DNA of 5,251 nucleotides. Source: Bacteroidales bacterium. GTDB lineage: Bacteria; Bacteroidota; Bacteroidia; Bacteroidales; UBA932. The stretch spans positions 1 through 5,251 of the forward strand of contig JABUTP010000080.1 in assembly GCA_021443625.1 (NCBI GenBank), written 5' to 3'. A program made the translations under genes and the position numbers. Position 1 is the first letter of the stretch. The number at the start of each line of letters is the position of its first letter. Below the pieces are notes generated by a model. It did no database searches. It was not told the DNA's origin and was given only the letters and a program-made list of their open reading frames with translations. Below are positions 1 through 5,251 of this stretch, piece after piece.

Positions 1-939
1 TATGCCCAGGGGGGATATGATTTCAAGATTGCAGGGGAGGCGGTTTCCCACTCGTTCGTGATAAGACGCACCATTTTCTGGGTGGATGCTGATATGACCG
101 ACCGATGGTCGTTCCGCTTTATGCATGACTTCAACAGTTCCGTGCAGGAATTCTACACTGAATACCGCGTAACGCGCAACAATCTCTTCAATGTCCGTCT
201 CGGGCAGGGCAAAACGGGCCTCTCCTACGAAAATCCCCTTTCGCCCACTGCGATGGAGACGATTGACGTCTATTCGGAAGGGGTGACCTACCTCACCGGC
301 TGCGGCTCCGACCCGCTCAACGGATTACAGTACGGCAGAGATCTCGGCATAGTCTGTTGGGGCGAAACATCCGACAAAACGTTCCGCTACGAGATGGATG
401 TGGTCAACGGCACCGGCATCAACGTCAAGGACAACGACAATTTCAAGAATATGATAGGGCGTCTTGAGTTCAGACCCGTCAAGGGCCTCAACATCTGCGT
501 CACCGGACAGTACGGAAGGGGGAAGGCCCTCGCCAACCGCCCCGTGTTCAACCCGTCACTTGCTCTCGGAGAGATTTATGCCCGCAACAGACTTACTGCG
601 GGTTTTGCTTACGCCTCAGATGGGGTGAGCATTCACGGAGAGTATCTGCAGGGAGTTGACGGCGACGTGACGAGCAGGGGGGCATACCTTACCGGCTCTC
701 TGGCCGTCATCCCCAAAACTCTTGATTTTGTGGCAAGCACCGATTATTTCAACTTCAACACTTCGATGCCGGATGCGGAGATGGTCAAAGCCGTCGCCGG
801 CCTGCAGTATTGGTTCTACAAGAAATGCCGCTTCCAGCTGCAGTATGTCTTCAAGAGTGCAGATACCGACTACCGGTCATTCTTTTCCCGCACCCCGGTT
901 AGTATGATAATGTGCCAGATTCAATACCGTTTCAACTGA
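1..939 (+). CDS. OprO/OprP-family outer-membrane porin (5' truncated)
   Basis: The frame is open from the first base of the window, so the gene begins upstream; the GTG at 58 is an internal valine codon, not a start. The visible 312 residues read as a beta-barrel porin of the phosphate-selective porin O/P family. Early on there is the F-V-I-R-R-T segment followed by W-S-F-R-F-M-H-D-F, then the R-L-G-Q-G-K-T-G-L-S-Y-E-N loop entry, G-R-D-L-G-I-V, and V-V-N-G-T-G-I-N with an acidic/Asn-rich turn. Alternating polar/hydrophobic strands run to an aromatic barrel end (Q-Y-R-F-N). The signal peptide and first strand are missing at the window edge. Family members are trimeric outer-membrane channels, often anion-preferring; the substrate here is unknown. 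The stop lies 7 bases before the symporter start, implying one transcript and a joint uptake role (inference). Confidence 0.85.
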   Translation, partial: YAQGGYDFKIAGEAVSHSFVIRRTIFWVDADMTDRWSFRFMHDFNSSVQEFYTEYRVTRNNLFNVRLGQGKTGLSYENPLSPTAMETIDVYSEGVTYLTGCGSDPLNGLQYGRDLGIVCWGETSDKTFRYEMDVVNGTGINVKDNDNFKNMIGRLEFRPVKGLNICVTGQYGRGKALANRPVFNPSLALGEIYARNRLTAGFAYASDGVSIHGEYLQGVDGDVTSRGAYLTGSLAVIPKTLDFVASTDYFNFNTSMPDAEMVKAVAGLQYWFYKKCRFQLQYVFKSADTDYRSFFSRTPVSMIMCQIQYRFN

Positions 940-946
940 TATAGCC

Positions 947-2473
947 ATGTTTATAAAAATTCTTCTTACACTCATATTCTTTGCCGTCACCATAGGTGTG
1001 GGCATATATTCCCGCAGACAGACCTCAAGCGTTGACGATTTCGTCCTTGGCGGGCGCAAGGTAGGCGGTTGGCTCACGGCCTTCGCCTACGGCACCAGTT
1101 ACTTCTCGGCAGTGGTCTTCGTGGGATATGCCGGGCAGTTCGGATGGAAATACGGCCTCAGCTCCACCTGGATAGGGATTGGCAACGCCGTCATCGGCTC
1201 CCTGCTTGCGTGGCTCGTCCTGGCCCGGCGCACCCGCCTGATGACCAGGCACATCAACAGCTGCACGATGCCCGATTTCTTCGGCACGCGATTCGACTCC
1301 CAGAACCTGAGGGTGATAGCCAGCGTCATAGTGTTCGTGTTCCTTATTCCCTATACGGCGGGTGTCTATAAAGGCATAAGCACCCTATTTGAAATGGGGT
1401 TCGGCATTCCTTACCAATACTGTGTGGTGGTTATGGCGGTGCTGACGGCCCTCTATGTCATCCTCGGGGGGTACCGTGCCACCGCGGTCAACGATTTCAT
1501 CCAAGGTGTCATAATGCTGGTGGGAATTGTCGTCGTGATTTTTTCCGTACTCAAACTTAAAGGGGGCATTTCAGAGGCGTTTTCTGCAATGTCGATGCTC
1601 CCTTCGGATGCTGACCCCGGCCGGAACGGACGGTTTGCAACCATCCTCGGCCCCGACCCCTGGAACCTTCTGGGCGTGGTGGTGCTGACTTCGTTGGGCA
1701 CCTGGGGCCTTCCACAAATGGTCGGAAAGTTCTACAGCATAGCCGATGACTCCGCAATCCGAAGGGGGACCATCATCTCCACCGTATTTGCGCTCGTAGT
1801 GGCCGGCGGTTGTTATTTCCTTGGAGGATTCGGACGCCTTTTCGGCACCCCGCCTTTCCTTCCAAACGGCAGGATGGACTATGACGCCATTGTCCCCTCA
1901 ATGATTTCAGCCCTGCCTGACGCCCTCATTGCGATTGTGGTGCTGCTCGTGCTTTCGGCTTCGATGTCAACCCTCGCCTCGCTCGTGCTGACCTCATCCT
2001 CCACAATGACTCTCGACCTGATTTATCGTGACAAGAAGTCCGCAATAGGGGAGGTTGCGACAGGAGCGATAGATGATGCCGTGGCACAACGGATAGAGCA
2101 GCGCAAAGTGGTTATCCTGAGGGTTCTGATAGTGTTCTTCATAGTCATTTCCCTGATGATTGCGCTCAATCCGCCCACCTTCATTGCCCAACTGATGGGC
2201 ATCTCCTGGGGCGCTCTTGCCGGCGCTTTCCTCGCACCGTTCCTGCTGGGTCTCTACTGGAAAGGGGTGACAAGGGCTTCCGTATGGGCCTGTTTCGTGT
2301 GGGGAGTTGGGCTCACGGTGGTCAATATGGTGCTCGGCAGCCCCGTCAATCCCATCATCTGCGGAGCATTGGCAATGAGCGGCGGATTCGTGGTGGTTCC
2401 GGTTGCGAGCCTGCTCACCCCCAAGTTGGACAAGGACTTTACCGACAGAATTTTCAGTTGCTATAAAAAATAA
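947..2473 (+). CDS. Sodium:solute symporter (SSS family, PutP-like)
   Basis: A complete 508-residue inner-membrane transporter, the usual length for the SSS family, with about 13 hydrophobic segments (first at residues 3-21). Family marks include D-D-F-V-L-G-G-R-K near residue 30, the signature G-G-Y-R-A-T-A-V-N-D-F-I-Q-G near 170-185, and S-A-S-M-S-T-L-A-S around 337-345. In that last stretch S341 and T342 align with the PutP Ser340/Thr341 sodium ligands. A G-A-L-A-G-A-F-L-A-P-F-L-L-G-L-Y-W-K segment near 425-445 is also typical. In the first core helix (F-A-Y-G-T-S-Y-F-S, residues 46-54) Tyr52 sits where PutP has Asp55. It should import an organic solute together with sodium; the substrate cannot be told from sequence. 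The ATG at 947 is chosen because the signal-anchor helix starts at once; no Shine-Dalgarno is seen, as is common in Bacteroidota. It is translated just after the porin and likely shares its operon. Confidence 0.92.
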   Translation: MFIKILLTLIFFAVTIGVGIYSRRQTSSVDDFVLGGRKVGGWLTAFAYGTSYFSAVVFVGYAGQFGWKYGLSSTWIGIGNAVIGSLLAWLVLARRTRLMTRHINSCTMPDFFGTRFDSQNLRVIASVIVFVFLIPYTAGVYKGISTLFEMGFGIPYQYCVVVMAVLTALYVILGGYRATAVNDFIQGVIMLVGIVVVIFSVLKLKGGISEAFSAMSMLPSDADPGRNGRFATILGPDPWNLLGVVVLTSLGTWGLPQMVGKFYSIADDSAIRRGTIISTVFALVVAGGCYFLGGFGRLFGTPPFLPNGRMDYDAIVPSMISALPDALIAIVVLLVLSASMSTLASLVLTSSSTMTLDLIYRDKKSAIGEVATGAIDDAVAQRIEQRKVVILRVLIVFFIVISLMIALNPPTFIAQLMGISWGALAGAFLAPFLLGLYWKGVTRASVWACFVWGVGLTVVNMVLGSPVNPIICGALAMSGGFVVVPVASLLTPKLDKDFTDRIFSCYKK

Positions 2474-2490
2474 ACATAAAGAATTTTTGT

Positions 2491-2514
2491 AATTAATTTT
2501 AAACAGCTTCTAAG
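2491..2514 (+). promoter_or_regulatory. AT-rich upstream element, copy 1 (before the deformylase)
   Basis: The stretch aattaatttt followed by aaacagcttctaag lies in the 67-base gap after the symporter. It matches the element before the next gene (3162-3185) at 19 of 24 positions, including 12 of 14 in the core AAACAnCTTCTnAG. It ends 26 bases before the deformylase ATG. Such conservation in two otherwise different gaps suggests a promoter or regulator site. The assignment is inference, since two copies could arise by chance in AT-rich DNA. Confidence 0.4.
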
Positions 2515-2515
2515 T

Positions 2516-2539
2516 CGGCAATCTTTATTAAGTTTGCCG
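2516..2539. repeat. 24-base imperfect palindrome abutting the deformylase start
   Basis: The left half CGGCAATCTTTA and the reverse complement of the right half, CGGCAAACTTAA, agree at 10 of 12 positions. The outer arms CGGCAA (2516-2521) and TTGCCG (2534-2539) pair perfectly. After one T/T mismatch, CTT pairs with AAG around a TATT loop. The palindrome ends one base before the ATG at 2541 and contains the -7-like TAAGTTTG. No T-tract follows, so an intrinsic terminator for the symporter is unlikely. A dimeric-regulator operator, or a hairpin that hides the start, fits better (inference). Confidence 0.6.
2529..2536 (+). promoter_or_regulatory. Possible Bacteroidota -7 box (TAAGTTTG)
   Basis: TAAGTTTG matches the Bacteroides -7 consensus TAnnTTTG at every fixed position. 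It ends only 4 bases before the ATG at 2541, so the transcript would be leaderless or nearly so if this start is correct. I find no TTTG-like -33 element about 20 bases upstream; the nearest TTTTG (2485-2489) is too far away. The box lies inside the palindrome 2516-2539, so a protein bound there would block it. It may be fortuitous. Confidence 0.3.
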
Positions 2540-2540
2540 C

Positions 2541-3140
2541 ATGAAACGATTTATCTTCTTTTTGAGTATGCTTGCAGCAGTTTCTTGCAGCAATCCCCTT
2601 TCCCTTTCAAAGGAAGAAAGGGAGCTGATTATGGGTGGAGAAGGGTTGATGAGGGTACTTACCGTCAACAACAGTGCCGATTCGGCGTTTCTTCGCCGCC
2701 AATCCGTCGATTTTGACAAGGCTGAAATGGGAAACGGGGTGTTTGCCCGCCTTGCGGAGCGGATGGTGGCCACCGTCACCGACCCATCTCAGGATGGCGT
2801 GGGAATTGCAGGACCACAGGTTGGGTTGTCCCGAAGAGTGGTGGCAGTGCAGCGCTTCGACAAGGAAGGCAAACCGTTTGAGGTTTATCCCAACATCAGG
2901 ATAAAACCCCTGACCGACGAGATGCTTCCGGGTGGCGAAGGATGCCTTTCCGTACCGGGCTACCGCGGTCAGGTCATGCGTTATACCGACATTGAAATCT
3001 CATATCTCTCGCCCGAGACACTTGAAACGGTCACCGAGAATATCTCAGGTTTCACCGCGGTGATTTTCCAGCACGAGTGCGACCACCTTGAAGGCATCCT
3101 TTACGTTGACAGGTGCGATGCACAACCGAGCAGCCGATAA
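2541..3140 (+). CDS. Peptide deformylase with lipoprotein signal peptide
   Basis: A 199-residue protein with the complete peptide deformylase fold signature. Motif 1 is G86-V-G-I-A-G-P-Q93-V-G, where the usual second Ala is Gly91. Motif 2 is E133-G-C135-L-S-V-P-G. Motif 3 is Q177-H178-E179-C180-D181-H182-L-E-G. In the family C135, H178 and H182 hold the catalytic metal, with E179 and Q93 as catalytic partners; the reaction removes formyl from N-terminal formyl-Met. The unusual part is the N-terminus: M-K-R, a hydrophobic run F4-V14 and lipobox A-V-S-C16, a typical signal peptidase II site. That predicts a lipid-anchored envelope protein. No acidic surface-export run follows Cys16, so a periplasmic face is likelier. 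The core resembling cytosolic enzymes begins near residue 37, so the extension is about 36 residues. Internal ATGs at 2631 and 2649 could give an unexported form. I give no def symbol because this may be a second, specialised copy. Confidence 0.9.
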   Translation: MKRFIFFLSMLAAVSCSNPLSLSKEERELIMGGEGLMRVLTVNNSADSAFLRRQSVDFDKAEMGNGVFARLAERMVATVTDPSQDGVGIAGPQVGLSRRVVAVQRFDKEGKPFEVYPNIRIKPLTDEMLPGGEGCLSVPGYRGQVMRYTDIEISYLSPETLETVTENISGFTAVIFQHECDHLEGILYVDRCDAQPSSR

Positions 3141-3161
3141 TTAGACGCTGTTTATAATTCG

Positions 3162-3185
3162 AATCAAATTCAAACAACTTCTTAG
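3162..3185 (+). promoter_or_regulatory. AT-rich upstream element, copy 2 (before the helical lipoprotein)
   Basis: The stretch aatcaaattc followed by aaacaacttcttag lies in the 57-base gap after the deformylase, 12 bases before the ATG at 3198. It is the partner of 2491-2514 (19 of 24 identical). A weak -7-like sequence TATATTCA (3188-3195) follows and matches TAnnTTTG only partly. The different distances to the two start codons (26 and 12 bases) argue against a fixed translation signal and for a transcription signal, if it is functional. Confidence 0.4.
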
Positions 3186-3197
3186 CGTATATTCAAT

Positions 3198-4940
3198 ATG
3201 AAAAGAAAAGTTTTGTCAAACATATTCGCTTGTGGCGCATTGCTTATCGCCTCGGGGATAGCATTTTTCTCCTGCCAGGAGCGCATCCGGCCGATATCCC
3301 CCGACACTGACAATGCCACCGGAGTCCTGGATGGACTGTGGGTGGAGCAGGTCAAGAGCGGAGAGATGATTGTCCCCCACCTTGACATCAAGGGGAACAA
3401 GGTTGTTCTGTGCAAGTCGAACCCATTCAAGTGTGACTACACCGATTGTCTGAACGGTATTCTCAAGTATGACGCAGACACCAGGGAGGGATTGGTAAGT
3501 TTCAGCGACGGAACCAACCTCAAGTTCCTGTGTGACGAGCAGGATATCATCTGTTCTCTTGACACAATCCCTTATTACAAGATCAACAACACCCTTGCCG
3601 ACCTCCAGGCGATGAAGGTCAATCCCGAAACGCCCGTGACTGAAGATTTTGTCGGGCCTCGCAGTGACCTCGGCATCGACCTCACGCGAAAGTCGCTTCT
3701 GGGTGATGCCAACCTTGGTGCAGGCGGCGCGTGGTACACCGAACTGCTCAAATGGGCGGGTGAATCTGTCGCAAGAGGCGCCCTCAGCTGGATTGGAGGA
3801 GAGACGATGAAAGTCATCGTAGATTGTTTCTATACAGATCCTACCAGCGAGAAACTGGAGTCAATCCTTTCCCAGATTGGGGAGATAAACTCCAAGCTCA
3901 ACAGGATTGAGGAGCTGATCAAGATGGAGAACTACGAGGAGTACATCAACCAGCGCACCAACGACTACTGCAATCCGCTCTCCAATTACAGCAAGCGCTA
4001 TGCGGATGCGATGATGGCGGTGGACAAGAATGACAGTACGGCCATAGCGAAGATTGTGAACAGCTGGCACGATGACCTTCCCGTGATTGGCGGACGGCTC
4101 GGCGGCCCAATGGAGGCGGCCGCCAACTACATCGATTTCCTTATGACGACCAGAGTCGATCAGACCAACCTCTATTCGATTTACGACTTATATACCTTCA
4201 ACTGCGTGCCGTGGGCCCATCAGGGATATGATTTCCGTCAGAGTCTCAGGGCAAGCGACCTCGCGCTCATCACATCCAATGTGAATATGGCGATACTGTA
4301 TGCCAAGATTCACAATTGGGACAAGGACCCGATATACAAGAGTTATGTCAGAGACCTTGACAAGAAGATGCAGGACTTCGTAGCGTTCTGCGAAAGTACT
4401 CCCGTAGATGTTACCGACAATCTTGTCTGCCAGATAAAGGGCGCCCATTTCGTCATGGAGAAGGATTTCATAATCCGCGACTACAATCTGCGCGAAGGGG
4501 GAATGACCTGGTACTGGCCCGGTTGCCAGTTCGTCCACGGCGACAACCAGACCTCCGACCTCATCTACTACGGCGGTATGGATATGAGCATCGAACAGTT
4601 CCGCCAGAAGCAGATAACGCCGGAAGAGTTGCAGGCCATAAGCGATTACTACGACCCGTCACTCACCTGGCACGAAATATTCAGGTCCATAGGTCTTCCC
4701 AGCACGGAAAACTTCCTGTTGCTCAGTGGCGGCACATCGGCTGATTATGACGGCCACCTCTATTACCACAGCGCAGAATTGAACCTCAGTGAGAAATGGC
4801 GCGAACCAAATTATGATTACTACCTGAGGGCCAATACCCACTGGTCCTTCTCGTTCAGATACTGGTTCGACGGCTGGGACCTCCCCGACTGGGCCGTCTG
4901 GGGAAAGCATTACGCCACGAACGTGCTGTACCGGTATTAG
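3198..4940 (+). CDS. Predicted lipoprotein with coiled-coil/helical domain, function unknown
   Basis: A 580-residue protein that I do not recognise as any named family. The start M-K-R-K, hydrophobic residues about 8-24 and F-F-S-C26-Q-E look like a lipoprotein signal, although Phe at -3 and -2 makes the lipobox imperfect. Residues about 42-130 look like a small beta domain (L-D-G-L-W48, lipocalin-like pattern) with cysteines 72, 79, 84, 112 and 119. A Gly/Ala/Trp-rich amphipathic stretch (about 174-210) leads into a heptad coiled coil with hydrophobic residues at 220, 223, 227, 230, 234, 237 and 241. Residues about 245-400 are predicted mostly helical by eye. E-E-L-I followed by E-E-Y-I and Y-S-K-R-Y, then a hydrophobic helix ending N-W-D (373-375) and F-V-A-F-C (394-398), loosely resemble the helical pore domain of delta-endotoxins. 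The C-terminal 150 residues are rich in Trp and Tyr. It probably acts in the cell envelope; a toxin-like role is only a hypothesis. Confidence 0.8.
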   Translation: MKRKVLSNIFACGALLIASGIAFFSCQERIRPISPDTDNATGVLDGLWVEQVKSGEMIVPHLDIKGNKVVLCKSNPFKCDYTDCLNGILKYDADTREGLVSFSDGTNLKFLCDEQDIICSLDTIPYYKINNTLADLQAMKVNPETPVTEDFVGPRSDLGIDLTRKSLLGDANLGAGGAWYTELLKWAGESVARGALSWIGGETMKVIVDCFYTDPTSEKLESILSQIGEINSKLNRIEELIKMENYEEYINQRTNDYCNPLSNYSKRYADAMMAVDKNDSTAIAKIVNSWHDDLPVIGGRLGGPMEAAANYIDFLMTTRVDQTNLYSIYDLYTFNCVPWAHQGYDFRQSLRASDLALITSNVNMAILYAKIHNWDKDPIYKSYVRDLDKKMQDFVAFCESTPVDVTDNLVCQIKGAHFVMEKDFIIRDYNLREGGMTWYWPGCQFVHGDNQTSDLIYYGGMDMSIEQFRQKQITPEELQAISDYYDPSLTWHEIFRSIGLPSTENFLLLSGGTSADYDGHLYYHSAELNLSEKWREPNYDYYLRANTHWSFSFRYWFDGWDLPDWAVWGKHYATNVLYRY

Positions 4941-5035
4941 ACTATATGCCCCGCTTGACGTTTTTACGCTGATCTGGACAGGGACATCAAATAATAAGCA
5001 GCGACCATCCTCTTTGCACTTGCGAAATCAAGATA

Positions 5036-5251
5036 TCAGTCAAAAGCGAGGCCGGAGTAGCGGCGGATGTAGAACTGATCTATCGTGCCTGCTCCCTTGC
5101 GGGTCACAAGGAATCTCACAATTTCCGCAATCTCTTCTGTCTGAATCAGTTCATCGGGCTTTATGTCCGGGCGCATCTGCTTCACCATCTCTGTGGCCAC
5201 TCCGCCGGGAGAAATCAGGTGCACCCTTATGCCGAAAGGCTGGACTTCTTT
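5036..5251 (-). CDS. Short-chain dehydrogenase/reductase, C-terminal part (5' truncated)
   Basis: Read on the minus strand, the frame is open from the right edge and ends with TGA at 5038-5036, giving the last 71 residues. The segment P-F-G-I-R-V-H-L-I-S-P-G-G-V-A-T-E-M is the classical SDR element (strand beta-6, then the PG motif and a Thr contacting the cofactor). It is followed by E-E-I-A-E-I-V-R-F-L-V and a C-terminal I-D-Q-F-Y-I-R-R strand, as in SDR oxidoreductases that use NAD(P)(H). The cofactor-binding TGxxxGxG and catalytic Ser-Tyr-Lys lie outside the window, so neither activity nor substrate can be judged. The GTG at 5224 is an internal Val codon, not a start. The gene converges on the 580-residue lipoprotein gene across 95 bases and belongs to a separate transcription unit. 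Confidence 0.85.
   Translation of the reverse strand, partial: KEVQPFGIRVHLISPGGVATEMVKQMRPDIKPDELIQTEEIAEIVRFLVTRKGAGTIDQFYIRRYSGLAFD

Noticed and set aside
58..60. GTG as a start codon for the porin
   Set aside because: The frame is open to the left edge and the upstream residues (G-Y-D-F-K-I-A-G-E) continue the porin sequence, so this GTG is internal.
1069..1371. 100-codon plus-strand open frame inside the symporter gene
   Set aside because: It overlaps the symporter in another frame; the composition (Arg/His/Pro-rich) is typical of out-of-frame reading of GC-rich codons.
2474..2490. Possible weak hairpin ACA-t-AAA / TTT-t-TGT just after the symporter stop
   Set aside because: It consists of a few A/T pairs with a mismatch and a 3-base loop, too unstable to call a terminator.
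3127..3158. Possible terminator at the end of the deformylase gene (CAGC ... GCTG followed by TTTATAATT)
   Set aside because: The stem has only four Watson-Crick pairs with a 12-base loop, and the following tract is not a T-run.
3157..3171. ATTCGAAT palindrome and nearby GAATcaaATTC repeat before the helical lipoprotein gene
   Set aside because: These are very short symmetric sequences in AT-rich DNA, expected often by chance; not enough to call an operator.
4188..4538. 116-codon open frame on the minus strand inside the helical lipoprotein gene
   Set aside because: It lies wholly antisense to a well-supported gene and its translation shows no recognisable domain; it is a shadow of the plus-strand codon pattern.
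4941..5035. Convergent gap between the lipoprotein gene and the SDR gene, examined for a bidirectional terminator
   Set aside because: No stem longer than about four pairs with a flanking T-tract was found, and no small gene or RNA is evident.

Overview
The window looks like a stretch of a Bacteroidota (probably Bacteroidales, gut-type) chromosome. The reasons are an OprO/OprP-type outer-membrane porin in the style of that phylum, two Bacteroidota-like lipoproteins, starts without clear Shine-Dalgarno sequences, a TAnnTTTG-like -7 box, and moderate GC coding DNA separated by short AT-rich gaps. The lineage is inferred; no rRNA or marker gene is present.

Layout: (1) 1-939 (+), the 3' part of a phosphate-selective-porin-family beta-barrel, cut by the left edge. 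(2) 947-2473 (+), a complete sodium:solute symporter of the PutP/SSS family, 7 bases after the porin stop and almost certainly in the same operon. (3) 2541-3140 (+), a peptide deformylase with all three catalytic motifs intact but carrying a lipoprotein signal peptide. (4) 3198-4940 (+), a 580-residue predicted lipoprotein that I do not recognise, with a small cysteine-rich N-terminal domain, a heptad coiled coil and a large helical middle that faintly resembles the pore-forming domain of delta-endotoxins. (5) 5036-5251 (-), the C-terminal end of a short-chain dehydrogenase/reductase, convergent with gene 4 and cut by the right edge. No RNA gene, CRISPR array, insertion sequence or tRNA is visible.

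How the genes may work together: the porin and symporter form a plausible outer-membrane plus inner-membrane uptake route for a small solute, probably anionic, driven by a sodium gradient. Genes 3 and 4 both encode envelope lipoproteins. Both follow a short AT-rich gap containing a similar 24-base element (19 of 24 identical), which suggests shared transcription signals. The start of gene 3 is also abutted by a 24-base imperfect palindrome overlapping a -7-like box.

The points most worth follow-up are the exported deformylase, the unidentified helical lipoprotein, and the paired upstream elements.
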